Source: Alphaproteobacteria bacterium (GTDB lineage Bacteria; Pseudomonadota; Alphaproteobacteria; SMXQ01). Taken from it: a stretch of DNA of 38,902 nt. The position numbers were made by a program, and so were the translations under genes. Shown in pieces: positions 16,664 to 25,207 of this stretch. Below the pieces are notes generated by a model. It ran no database searches. It worked only from the letters and a program-made list of their open reading frames with translations, and had not been told where the DNA came from. Within the stretch, counting starts at the first letter, position 1. Each line of letters starts with the position of its first letter. The stretch lies in assembly GCA_004356985.1 (NCBI GenBank), contig SMXQ01000097.1:1-38902 (forward strand). The letters run 5' to 3'.

Positions 16664-17866
16664 ATGGCAACGCTTAAGGCCCCAGCGGGCATCCCCACGC
16701 GCGAAGAGTTTCTGGACAGGGCCAGGGCGCTGGTCCCGGCCCTGCGCGCCCGCGCCGCGGCCTGCGACAGCGCCCGCATGGTCCCCGCTGAGACCATCGC
16801 CGATTACCGCGCCGCGGGGTTGATCCGGATGTCCATGCCCCGGCGCTATTCGGGATATGAGATGGGCTGGGACATCTTGTGCGAGGTCTCCCAGATCCTC
16901 GCCGCGGCCTGTGGCTCCCAGGCCTGGATTCAGCGCATTTGCGCCGATCACGCGCAGATGGTCTCGACCTTCCCGGCGCAAGCCCAGGACGACGTCTGGG
17001 GCGACGACCACGACGTTTTGGTCTCCGCCGCCTTCGATCCCACGGGCCGGGCGCGGGCCGTCGAGGGCGGCTGGATATTTTCCGGTCGCCATGGCTTCTC
17101 CAGCGGCATCGACCATTGCGATTGGCACATCTGCGGCGGTTTCATCGCCGATGGCGACGATCTCGACGGGCCACATTTTTTCCTGGTGCCCAAGGCCGAC
17201 ATCACCGTGATCGACGATTGGTTCGTCATGGGCCTGGCCGGGACCGGCTCCAAGAGCTTCGAGGTCAAGGACGCCTTCGTGCCGTCCCACCGGTTCCTCG
17301 ACGGACCCAAGGCGCGGCGCGGTGAAAACCCGGGTTCCCGGGTCAACAAGGCCGCCGTCTACCGTACGCCGCGCGGCGGGATCACATCCAACGGTTTTGC
17401 CGCCCTCGCCGTGGGCATGGCTAAAGGGGTGGTCGAAGACTGGATCGCCTATACCCGCCCGCGCAAATCCCGCGGTATCCCCATCGCCGACAAGCAGAGC
17501 ACCCAGATCATCGCCGCCCGGTCCGCGGCGGAAGTGGACGCGGCGGAGGCGCTTTATATGAGCACCCTCCGGGATGCCCAGAAGATTCTGGAGGCGGGCG
17601 GAAAACTCACCGCCATGCAAGTTGCGACCGCCCGGCGTAACTCGGCTTTTGCCTGCAAGCTTTCACTCAAGGCCGGCACTCGGGTCTTCAATGCCGCGGG
17701 AGGACGGGCGCTTTTCTCCGGGAACTCTCTGGAGCGCCAATACCGCAACCTGCTTGGTGCCGTGGCCCATCATGGGATGGTCTGGGACGTGGCGGCAACG
17801 ACCTGGGGCCAGATGGTCATGGAGGGGGACGGCGCGGCGCCGGCGCCCGGCGATCCAACGCCATGA
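16664..17866 (+). CDS. Group D flavin-dependent monooxygenase, oxygenase component, copy 2
   Basis: A 400-residue paralogue of the preceding gene, about two thirds identical by eye, with the same blocks ('AAACGSQAWIQRICADHAQM', 'GRHGFSSGIDHCDWHICGG', 'RPRKSRGIPIADKQSTQI', 'NAAGGRALFSGNSLERQYRN'). The start at 16664 has GGAG upstream and lies 19 bases past the stop of copy 1, so the two are co-transcribed. The upstream frame extension overlaps copy 1 and is not used. Two adjacent oxygenases may form a mixed oligomer, hydroxylate different positions, or be a recent duplication diverging. No dedicated HpaC/HsaB reductase gene is adjacent. Confidence 0.86.
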   Translation: MATLKAPAGIPTREEFLDRARALVPALRARAAACDSARMVPAETIADYRAAGLIRMSMPRRYSGYEMGWDILCEVSQILAAACGSQAWIQRICADHAQMVSTFPAQAQDDVWGDDHDVLVSAAFDPTGRARAVEGGWIFSGRHGFSSGIDHCDWHICGGFIADGDDLDGPHFFLVPKADITVIDDWFVMGLAGTGSKSFEVKDAFVPSHRFLDGPKARRGENPGSRVNKAAVYRTPRGGITSNGFAALAVGMAKGVVEDWIAYTRPRKSRGIPIADKQSTQIIAARSAAEVDAAEALYMSTLRDAQKILEAGGKLTAMQVATARRNSAFACKLSLKAGTRVFNAAGGRALFSGNSLERQYRNLLGAVAHHGMVWDVAATTWGQMVMEGDGAAPAPGDPTP

Positions 17867-18029
17867 ATGCGCCGCCCGGGACCGCCGCGCGGCGGTTTGG
17901 CGCCGGGCGTGAATTGGTGTAAAATCAAAAATCGATTGCGAATAGTGTTTTGGTCTGGGCACCAGGTCCGCGGCCTTTGAAAAGAACCACCATCGATACG
18001 ACAAATGAGAGGCGAAAAGGAGGCTCCCA

Positions 18030-18992
18030 ATGGTCAGTTGCTCTGATCTTTCCGGCATAATGGCAATGATGCCGGCGTTCACCACCGATGACGGCGGGTC
18101 CATCGATGCCACCGACACGATTTCCGTGGAACGGATGGAAGACGGGCTCAACCGGATGATCGCCGACGGCGCCGGGGTGATATCCACCTGCGGCAGTTTC
18201 GGCGAGTTCCACACCCTTTTGTGGGAGGAATTCCAGACCATCAACCGGGCCGCGGTGGAAATCGCCGCCAAACGGGTGCCGATTTTCGTCGGCTGCACCG
18301 CGCTGAATTCCCGCGAGGTGGTCAAACGCATGGCCTTTGCCGAGGAAGTCGGCGCCTATGGCGTGCTGGTGGGCGTGCCGTTCTACTTCCCGGCCTCGGT
18401 GGAGAACGCGGTGCAGTTCTTCAAGGATATCTCCGAACGTTTCCCCAAGCTCGGCATCATGATCTATCACAATCCGACGCTTCACAACGTGACCCTGCCG
18501 GTGCCGTGTTTCGAGGAATTGGTCAAGTGCCCCAATTTGATCGCCATGAAGGACAGCCACCGCGACACCATGCAGTTCATGAAGCTGCAGGAAATCATCA
18601 AGGGCCACATTTCCGTGTTCTGCAACCAGTTCCAGTTCCACCCCTTCTTTGAGCTCGGCGCCGCCGGGTTCTGGTCGATCGACGCCTGGATGGGACCGGA
18701 GCCGTTTTTGGCGCTTCACGAGGCGGTGGTCGGCGGCGATATCGCGCGGGCCAAGGAGATCATGTTCGCGATCTCGCCAGTCATGGTGGACCGCAAGCCC
18801 AACATGTCCTGGCGCGAGACGGCGTCGAAGATCGGCATCCGCTATGCCGGCTATTGCGATCCCGGCCCCTTGCGTCCGCCCTTCGTCAACGTCCCCGAAG
18901 AGGTGGACAAAAGCCAGAAGGCGCGGGCCGAGAAATGGCAGCAACTGCGCAAGATCTATCAGCCCCAGGGCGCGCGCTCGGCGGCCCAATAG
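18030..18992 (+). CDS. DHDPS/NAL-family aldolase (hydratase-aldolase-like)
   Basis: A 320-residue class I aldolase of the dihydrodipicolinate synthase family. The Schiff-base lysine is K174 in 'NLIAMKDSHRD' and the catalytic tyrosine is probably Y146 in 'MIYHNPTLHN'. The substrate-binding loop 'STCGSFGEFHTLLWEE' resembles trans-o-hydroxybenzylidenepyruvate hydratase-aldolases (NahE/PhdJ), which release pyruvate and an aldehyde during aromatic degradation, more than DapA. The start is supported by a strong AAAGGAGG 7 bases upstream. It follows the two monooxygenases by 163 bases and precedes a PNPOx-like gene, so a pyruvate-releasing step late in the pathway is a reasonable guess. Confidence 0.82.
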   Translation: MVSCSDLSGIMAMMPAFTTDDGGSIDATDTISVERMEDGLNRMIADGAGVISTCGSFGEFHTLLWEEFQTINRAAVEIAAKRVPIFVGCTALNSREVVKRMAFAEEVGAYGVLVGVPFYFPASVENAVQFFKDISERFPKLGIMIYHNPTLHNVTLPVPCFEELVKCPNLIAMKDSHRDTMQFMKLQEIIKGHISVFCNQFQFHPFFELGAAGFWSIDAWMGPEPFLALHEAVVGGDIARAKEIMFAISPVMVDRKPNMSWRETASKIGIRYAGYCDPGPLRPPFVNVPEEVDKSQKARAEKWQQLRKIYQPQGARSAAQ

Positions 18993-19026
18993 GCGCGTCG
19001 CGGATTCATAAGATGGGAGCGCGGCC

Positions 19027-19458
19027 ATGGCCATAGACATGACCGGGGCGATGACGGTGATCGATAGTGCCCAGGCCGACGGTGTCGTTTGCCTGTTGGG
19101 AACCGCCAGTGCCGACGGCGCGCCCCAGATCAGCCCCAAGGGGTCGATGATGGTGTTCGATGGCGGGCGGCTGGCCTATTGGGAGCGCTCGGCCCGCACC
19201 GCCCTTGAAAACCTTCGGGCCAATCCGCGGGTGGTGGTCTATTACCGCAACTCGGCCAAGACCGAACGATTCCCGCGCGGCGCGGTCTGGCGTTTTTACG
19301 GCCGCGCCACGGTCCTGACCGAGGGGGAGCAACGCGACCAGGTCTTTGAACGCATCGTCCCCGCGGAACGGGACAAGGACCCGGACAGGAAGGGTGCCGC
19401 CGTGCTCATCATGGTGGAGCGCATCACCGATCTTGGCGGCAATGTGATTCAGGAATAG
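19027..19458 (+). CDS. Pyridoxamine 5'-phosphate oxidase-like FMN-binding split-barrel protein
   Basis: A 143-residue protein with the PNPOx-like split barrel: 'LLGTASADGAPQISPKGSM', 'LAYWERSARTALENLRANPR', 'VVVYYR', 'RFYGRATVL'. These small proteins bind FMN, F420 or haem and often act as flavin reductases or oxidases. GGGAG lies upstream of the start. It is 34 bases after the aldolase on the same strand. Because no other flavin reductase is nearby, it is a candidate source of reduced flavin for the monooxygenases, though classical HpaC reductases are longer and differ in sequence. Confidence 0.78.
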   Translation: MAIDMTGAMTVIDSAQADGVVCLLGTASADGAPQISPKGSMMVFDGGRLAYWERSARTALENLRANPRVVVYYRNSAKTERFPRGAVWRFYGRATVLTEGEQRDQVFERIVPAERDKDPDRKGAAVLIMVERITDLGGNVIQE

Positions 19459-19528
19459 GGCCGCGGGGGCCGCGGGCGATGCCGGTCGGGGTGCGGCCGG
19501 CCTGCTTGATTGGATACGGGAGGGCACC

Positions 19529-20764
19529 ATGGCGCAAGCCGGCAACGGCAAGTTCGACCTGGGTGGCGTGCAGATGGACCACCCCTTCAAGATCAGACGC
19601 CTCGGCCATTTCGGCATGAACACCCAGGACCAGGCGGCGATGATCGCCTTTTACACCGACCTTCTGGGGTTCAAGATCGTCGATCTCCGCGATCCCTTCA
19701 AAGGCGTCTCAACACCGCCCGAATTCGCCGATATGGGGGATTGCAAGGCGTATTTCACGCGCTATGCGTCGGACCATCACGCCCTGGTCTTCTACAACCA
19801 CCGCTTCCGCATGGCCGGCGACAAGGAGGGCAAGCGCTTCTGGCCGGGCAACACCATCAACCAGATCACTTGGCAGGTGGGCAGCCTGCGCGAAGTGGTG
19901 GACGGCCACAAATGGCTGGAATCAGAGGGCTGCGACATGGTGCGCACGGGCCGCGACATGCCCGGCTCCAACTGGCATACCTACCTGAAGGACCCCGACG
20001 GCCATGTCAACGAGCTTTATTACGGCATCGAGCAGGTCGGCTGGACCGGACATTCGAAGCCCCACGACATGTTCTACCGCGCCTTCCACGACAGTCCGGA
20101 GCTGCCGCAGATGGGCGAAACCCAAGAGGTCGAAGAGGCCAAGGAAAAGGGTATCGATCTGCTGGGCGGGTACCGCTACGACGAGGATCATCTGTCCTTT
20201 ACCCATGATGTGGACGGCATCCTGATGCCGCGGCCCTTCAAGATTGTCAAGATCGGCCCGGTGGGCCTGTTCGTCCAGGATTTCGACGCTTCCATCGACT
20301 TCTATCGCCGCCGGCTCGGCTTCATCATGACCGAGGAGACGGTCTGCGAGGGCGTACGCGTCGCCTTCCTGCGCAACAACACCGAACACCACTCCCTGGT
20401 GCTCGCCCCCATTGAATTGCGGGCCAAGCTGGGCCTGTCGGACCACACCACGACGCTCACCTTCGGGCTGCAGCTGGCCAATTACCGCCAATTGCGCGAC
20501 GCCATTGAATTTCTCAAGGGCAAGGGCTTCACCTTGCGCGAATTGCCGCCAGAAATGAGCCCCGGCATGGATCACAACATCTTCGCCTTCGATCCCGACG
20601 GCCAGGCGCTGCAGCTTTATTTCCACATGGAGCAGGTGGGTTGGGACGGCCGGCCGCGCGCCGCCTCCCAACGCCGCGCGGTGGCCCAGGGGAACTGGCC
20701 CGAGACCCTGGACGCGCTGCCCGACAGCTACACCGGGGAAGCGCTGCTCGGCCCCTGGAACTGA
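19529..20764 (+). CDS. Double VOC-domain protein (glyoxalase/extradiol dioxygenase superfamily)
   Basis: A 411-residue protein with two full VOC units (about 20-175 and 235-375). In unit 1 the first and third metal positions look kept (H27 in 'RRLGHFGMN', E162 in 'HVNELYYG'), but the second position is Gln (Q112 in 'INQITWQV'). In unit 2 the corresponding positions are non-ligands ('IGPVGLFV', 'TLTFGLQL', 'LQLYFHM'). It therefore departs from a standard extradiol triad and may have a different metal site or reaction. GGGAGGG precedes the start. It sits between the PNPOx-like gene and the frameshifted deacetylase gene on the same strand and is probably in one operon with them. Confidence 0.82.
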   Translation: MAQAGNGKFDLGGVQMDHPFKIRRLGHFGMNTQDQAAMIAFYTDLLGFKIVDLRDPFKGVSTPPEFADMGDCKAYFTRYASDHHALVFYNHRFRMAGDKEGKRFWPGNTINQITWQVGSLREVVDGHKWLESEGCDMVRTGRDMPGSNWHTYLKDPDGHVNELYYGIEQVGWTGHSKPHDMFYRAFHDSPELPQMGETQEVEEAKEKGIDLLGGYRYDEDHLSFTHDVDGILMPRPFKIVKIGPVGLFVQDFDASIDFYRRRLGFIMTEETVCEGVRVAFLRNNTEHHSLVLAPIELRAKLGLSDHTTTLTFGLQLANYRQLRDAIEFLKGKGFTLRELPPEMSPGMDHNIFAFDPDGQALQLYFHMEQVGWDGRPRAASQRRAVAQGNWPETLDALPDSYTGEALLGPWN

Positions 20765-20810
20765 TCGTCACCGCCCGCCGGTTTTATCCCCCGCAAGGAA
20801 GAACAGGTTC

Positions 20811-21712
20811 ATGGCCAAAATCCGTCATCCCGCGATGAAGCCCGCGCCTTATGGCCCGTTTCCATATGTGCCGATCACCGATCGGCCCAAGTTGACCTGG
20901 CCCGGCGGCGCCCGGGTGGCGGTCTGGGTCTGCGTCAATCTCGAATTCTTCCCGCTCGATGAGGCGGTGCCCCAAACCGCGGGCCACGTGCCGGACATCC
21001 CCGGCTGGTCGCGCACGGACTACGGCAATCGGGTCGGCATCTTCCGCGTCATGGAGGTGATGGATCGCCTGGGGGTGCCCGGAACGGCGGCGCTGAATGC
21101 CGAAATCTGCCATCATCATCCCGAGATCGTGACCCGGGTCCAGGAGCTCGGCTGGGGCGTGATCGGCCATTGCCAGAGCAATTCCCGGCCGCTGAACAAG
21201 GTGCCGGCCGACCAGGAGCGCCGGGTCATCGCCGAGACCCTGGCCATCATCGAAAAATCCACCGGCCAGCGGCCCACGGGCTGGCTCGGGGCATCCATGG
21301 CGGAAACCTGGGACACCCGGGGCACTTGGCGGCGGAGGGCATCCAATACACCGCCGACTGGCTCAACGACGATCAGCCTTTCCTGATGAATACCGAGACC
21401 TTGGGCGGCGGGCGCATGGTGGCGCTGCCGTTCGGCGGCGAGCTGCACGACAAGGGCGCCTTCAACCGGCGCGGCGCCACCCCCATTGATTACACCGACA
21501 TGCTGGTGCGTGCCTTCGACACCCTTTATCGCGAGGGCGCGGGCTCGGGCCGGGTGATGGCGATCCCGATTCATCCCTTCGTGATCGGCGTGCCCCATAG
21601 GATCGGCGCCCTGGAGGCCGCGCTGGAGCACATCCGCGCCTTTGACGGCGCCTGGTGCACCACCGCCGACGATATCGTCGCCGCCTACGTCGCCGGCGAC
21701 CCCAAGGTCTAG
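20811..21712 (+). pseudogene. Polysaccharide deacetylase-family gene with a one-base frameshift
   Basis: The reading frame begins well ('PYGPFPYVPITDRP', 'VNLEFFPLDEAVP', 'DYGNRVGIFRVMEVMDRL') and matches the intact paralogue at 37528. It breaks after 'MAETWDT' near 21316-21322 (CCCGGGG) and resumes one frame over with 'YTADWLNDDQPFLMNTETL' and 'IHPFVIGVPHRIGALEAALE'. Adding one C to that run restores a 300-residue protein. Both parts are well conserved, so this is a recent mutation or a sequencing/assembly error in a C/G run. The family (NodB-like, with PuuE/allantoinase-type members) hydrolyses C-N bonds of amides. AAGGA precedes the start. Confidence 0.75.
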
Positions 21713-21728
21713 GAGGCTTCGGGCGCGG

Positions 21729-22979
21729 CTAGAACCGCTCCATGCCCAGCCCGGAAATGTCGTGTTCGGGTTCCCTGCCGGTGGCGAGGTCGGCGGCGAT
21801 GCGGCCCGACGCGCAGGCCAGGGTCCAGCCCAGGGTGCCGTGGCCGGTGTTGAGGATCAGGTTGGTAAAGGGGGTGCGGCCGATGACCGGCACGCCGTCG
21901 GGCGTGAGCGGGCGCAACCCGGCCCAGAATTCGGCGGCATCTAAGTCCATGGCATCGGGAAAAAGGGCGGCGCCGGCATCGAGCGCGGCGTGGGCGCGCC
22001 GGGGATCGAGATCGGTGTTGTAGCCGTTGAATTCGGCGGTGCCGGCGATGCGCAGCTTGTCGCCCAGGCGGCTGATCACGATCTTGTTGTGGTCATCGGT
22101 GATGCTGATCCGGGGGGCCGCGTCGGCGTTGGTGACGGGCACCGTCGCCGAGTATCCCTTGGTGGGGTAGATCGGGATGCGGATGCCCAAGGGTTCCAAC
22201 AACACCGGAGAGTAGCTGCCCAGCGCCAACACATAACGGTCGGCGGTGATCACCCCGCGTTCGGTCATGATCCCGGTGATCCTGTTCCCCGAATGGACCA
22301 GTCGGGCGATGGCATTATCCAGCTCGAATTGGACGCCCGCGTCGGCACAGTATTGGGCCAGCCCATGGGTGAAGGCGTAGGCGTCGCCGGAAAGATCGGC
22401 GGGGCTGAAGAGACCGCCGGCAAGGGTGCCGCGCCGGGATTCAAGCGCCGGTTCAAGGGCGGTGCAGGCGGCGGCGTTGAGGTCCTCGAGTTCGAGGCCC
22501 AGGCGGCGCAGATGGTCGGCGGCGGCCAGCGCGCGCCGCATTTCCCGCTCGCTCCGGTAGAGGTGAAGGACGCCGCGCTCCTCGGCGGCGAATTCGACAC
22601 CGGTTTGGCTGCGGATATCGGCGAGTAGCCCCCGGTTATAGAGCGCGAGGCGAAGCACGATGGCGGCATTGGCCTTGCTCGGTCCCGCCCGGCAATTGGC
22701 GAGGAAGCGGAAAAGGAAGCGCCACAACGCGGGGTCGGTGCTGTAATGGATGGCGAGCGGCGCATTGGCGCGGCCCAGCCAGGACAGAAACTGCAGCGGC
22801 GCCGAGGGGTTCGACCAGGGTGTCGCGTGGGAGGCGGAAACCTGGCCGCCGTTGGCGAAGCTGGTCTCCAAACCGGGGCCGGGCTGGCGGTCGATGAGGG
22901 TGACCTTATGGCCGTCGCGCAACAAATAATAGGCGGTGGTGACACCGATAACCCCGGCGCCGAGCACGGCGATCTTCAC
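21729..22979 (-). CDS. D-amino-acid dehydrogenase (DadA)-like FAD oxidoreductase
   Basis: A 416-residue DAO-superfamily flavoprotein. The FAD-binding motif is at the very N-terminus ('KIAVLGAGVIGVTTAYYL', GxGxxG at 7-12), then 'DRQPGPGLETSFANGGQVS', the substrate domain, and the C-terminal 'GLRPLTPDGVPVIGRTP' and 'NTGHGTLGWTLA' blocks typical of DadA (about 432 residues). I choose the GTG at 22979 because it matches the DadA start. The longer frame to 23036 would use an ATG inside the repeat element at 23018. DadA oxidises D-amino acids to 2-oxo acids plus ammonia with electrons to quinone. The gene is convergent with the deacetylase gene and probably transcribed alone. Confidence 0.87.
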   Translation of the reverse strand: MKIAVLGAGVIGVTTAYYLLRDGHKVTLIDRQPGPGLETSFANGGQVSASHATPWSNPSAPLQFLSWLGRANAPLAIHYSTDPALWRFLFRFLANCRAGPSKANAAIVLRLALYNRGLLADIRSQTGVEFAAEERGVLHLYRSEREMRRALAAADHLRRLGLELEDLNAAACTALEPALESRRGTLAGGLFSPADLSGDAYAFTHGLAQYCADAGVQFELDNAIARLVHSGNRITGIMTERGVITADRYVLALGSYSPVLLEPLGIRIPIYPTKGYSATVPVTNADAAPRISITDDHNKIVISRLGDKLRIAGTAEFNGYNTDLDPRRAHAALDAGAALFPDAMDLDAAEFWAGLRPLTPDGVPVIGRTPFTNLILNTGHGTLGWTLACASGRIAADLATGREPEHDISGLGMERF

Positions 22980-23017
22980 GGCGAATTTTCCCAACTGATC
23001 AAATGATGCCGAGAAGC

Positions 23018-23187
23018 TAGAGCATTTTCCAACCAAATTGAACCATTTGACCGGGATGATTTTACCCCAAGGCTAGGCGTGCATCCGCACGACATGCGAA
23101 GCGTGCATCCGCACGACGATGCGGGGCATCGGCAAAGATACGCAACGACGCCTTGGGGGAAAAGCACCCGGCCTGCGGTGGGGCTCA
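23018..23187. mobile_element. MITE-like repeat element, copy B (half)
   Basis: The left end is TAGAGCATTTTCCAACCAAA, the same terminal sequence as copy A. The sequence then matches the inverted right half of copy A (CCAAGG, ATGCGGGGCATCGGCAAAG, GACGCCTTGGGG, GCCTGCGGTGGGGCTCA) and stops matching at 23187. The other terminal repeat is missing, so this copy is truncated or differently ended. It contains two subrepeats of GCGTGCATCCGCACGAC near 23078-23117. It lies between the divergently read dadA-like gene and the NAD(P)H-hydrate repair gene and may carry part of their upstream regions. Confidence 0.75.
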
Positions 23188-23278
23188 AGCTTTCTCGGTC
23201 GCCGGCCCGGCCCGGGGGGCAGGTTGGGTTGGGGGCGGCCTTGACCCCTGCACGTGCCACACGTACAACCGGTCACGT

Positions 23279-25021
23279 ATGGAACCGGTCGCCAAAATCA
23301 TCCAACTGTTCGGCGGGATTCGTCCCATGGCGCGGATTCTGACCGGCGCCACCGGCCGCCGGGTCCCGCCCACCACGGTCCAGGGTTGGCTCCAACGGGG
23401 CATCATTCCCGCCGCCCGCCAGGGCGACGTGTTGGCCGCCGCCAAGGCCGAAGGCCTGGCGCTCGGTCCCGCGGATTTCTTCGCCGCGGCGCCCGGGCCG
23501 CGCCCGCCTGGCGGCGCCGGGGAGGCCGGTTGGGAGCTGCTCACGGTCCAAGAGATGGGCGCCGCCGACCGGATGGCGATGGAAGGGGGCACGCCCGGCG
23601 CCGACCTGATGGAATCGGCGGGCCGCGGCGCCGCCCAGGCCATCATGGAGCGGTTCCGACCGAGGCCGGTCGCGGTGCTTTGCGGCCCTGGCAATAACGG
23701 CGGCGACGGTTTCGTCATCGCCCGTCACCTGGCCGAGGCCGGCTGGCGGGTCGGCGTCGCCCTGTTGGGCGAAGAGGCCGCCCTTGGCGGCGATGCGGCG
23801 CTCGCCGCCCGGCGCTGGCGGGGAATGTCGGGCGCCGTCGCGCCGTTGTCGGTGGGGGCGCTCGGCGGTGCCGGGATCATCGTCGATGCCCTGTTCGGGG
23901 CCGGCCTCACCCGGCCCCTCGGCGGCGTCGCGCGGAAGGTCGTCGAGGCCGCGGCGGCCTCGGGCCAGGTGGTGGTCGCGGTGGATATGCCGAGCGGTGT
24001 CGACGGCGACAGCGGCATGGTCTTGGGCGCGGCGGCGGCGGCGGCGCTTACGGTCACTTTCTTCCGCAAGAAACCCGGTCATCTCTTGCTGCCGGGTAAG
24101 GCGTTGGCCGGCGAAGTCGTGGTGATCGACATCGGCATCCCTTCCGCGGTGCTGGATCGAATCCGCCCCGCCACGTTCGAAAACGCGCCGGGGCGCTGGG
24201 CCGATGATTTTCCCTGGCCGGATGCCACCGCTCATAAATACAGCCGCGGCCACCTTGTGGTTGGCGGCGGCGCCGCGATGACCGGCGCGGCGCGGCTTGC
24301 GGCGCGGGCGGGATTGCGGATCGGCGCCGGCCTGGTGACCATCGCCTGTGCCCCCGAGGCGATGCCCGTCTACGCGTCTTTCATGCCCGCGATATTGACC
24401 GCGCCCATTGAGCGGGCGGGGGATTTCGCCGCCTATCTGGACGACCCTAGGCGCCGGGCGGTGTTGCTGGGGCCGGGCTACGGCGTCGACCGCAAGACCC
24501 ATGCCCATGCCTTGACGGCGCTCGCCCTGGGCAAGCTCGTGTGCCTCGATGCCGATGCCCTGACGGTGTTCGCGGGCCGAGCCGATGAGTTGTTTGCCGC
24601 GATCGGGGCCAATGCCGATGCCGGGGGCGGCACCGTGTTGACCCCCCACGAGGGCGAATTCGCCCGCCTGTTTCCGCGGATTTCCGAGCCCGGCAAGCTC
24701 GCCCGCGCCCGGGCGGCGGCGGTGGAAAGCAACGCCACGGTGCTGATCAAGGGGAGCGATACGGTAATCGCCGCGCCCGACGGGCGCGCCGTGATCAATG
24801 CCAATGCGCCGCCCGATCTGGCGACGGGTGGTTCCGGCGACGTGCTCGCCGGGTTCATCGCCGGCCTCTTGGTCCAGGGGGTGGCGCCGTTCGAGGCGGC
24901 CGCCATGGCCGCCTGGATTCATGGCCGCGCGGCCGCAGATTTCGGTCCCGGGTTGATCGCCGAGGACCTCCCCGATCGCCTCCCCGGGGTGCTCCGGGAA
25001 TTGCGCCGCCGCGCCTTCTGA
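23279..25021 (+). CDS. nnr: Bifunctional NAD(P)H-hydrate epimerase/ADP-dependent dehydratase with N-terminal HTH-like domain
   Basis: A 580-residue metabolite-repair enzyme. Residues about 85-295 are the epimerase (NnrE/YjeF_N: 'LLTVQEMGAADRMAMEGG', 'GPGNNGGDGFVIARHL' at 136-151, 'AVDMPSGVDGD'). Residues about 310-580 are the dehydratase (NnrD: 'HKYSRGHLVVGGG', 'LTPHEGEFARLFP', 'DLATGGSGDVLAGF' with D521 catalytic). Together they repair damaged NADHX/NADPHX. Residues 1-70 are unusual: 'IIQLFGGIRPMARIL', 'VPPTTVQGWLQRG' and 'IIPAARQGDVLAAAK' look like the small helix-turn-helix (carph-isopro/YdaS-like) domain normally found alone or in phage proteins. The start at 23279 opens that domain exactly but lacks a clear ribosome site. 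The longer frame runs into repeat copy B. Confidence 0.88.
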   Translation: MEPVAKIIQLFGGIRPMARILTGATGRRVPPTTVQGWLQRGIIPAARQGDVLAAAKAEGLALGPADFFAAAPGPRPPGGAGEAGWELLTVQEMGAADRMAMEGGTPGADLMESAGRGAAQAIMERFRPRPVAVLCGPGNNGGDGFVIARHLAEAGWRVGVALLGEEAALGGDAALAARRWRGMSGAVAPLSVGALGGAGIIVDALFGAGLTRPLGGVARKVVEAAAASGQVVVAVDMPSGVDGDSGMVLGAAAAAALTVTFFRKKPGHLLLPGKALAGEVVVIDIGIPSAVLDRIRPATFENAPGRWADDFPWPDATAHKYSRGHLVVGGGAAMTGAARLAARAGLRIGAGLVTIACAPEAMPVYASFMPAILTAPIERAGDFAAYLDDPRRRAVLLGPGYGVDRKTHAHALTALALGKLVCLDADALTVFAGRADELFAAIGANADAGGGTVLTPHEGEFARLFPRISEPGKLARARAAAVESNATVLIKGSDTVIAAPDGRAVINANAPPDLATGGSGDVLAGFIAGLLVQGVAPFEAAAMAAWIHGRAAADFGPGLIAEDLPDRLPGVLRELRRRAF

Positions 25022-25207
25022 AGCCCCCACGCGTTGCTCCTGCCGACATGGTCGGGCGGGACGGCCCCATCTTCGTGCCGAATGTTCGATTTATCCTGAA
25101 ATGAATTGAAAAATTGAGGCTTTTCGGAACTATCTTTTAACGTCTTTTTAAATCATGAGTGATAATTATGGTCTCGGTCTCTCAGCCTTTATAGGGAGAA
25201 AGGGAGA

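Noticed and set aside
22980-23036. Longer start for the DadA-like protein
   Set aside because: The upstream ATG lies in the repeat element. The GTG at 22979 places the FAD motif at the standard distance.
23273-25030. 585-codon open frame on the minus strand opposite the NAD(P)H-hydrate repair gene
   Set aside because: It lacks domain motifs and is rich in Gly/Arg/His, typical of antisense frames in high-GC DNA. The plus-strand frame has all catalytic motifs.
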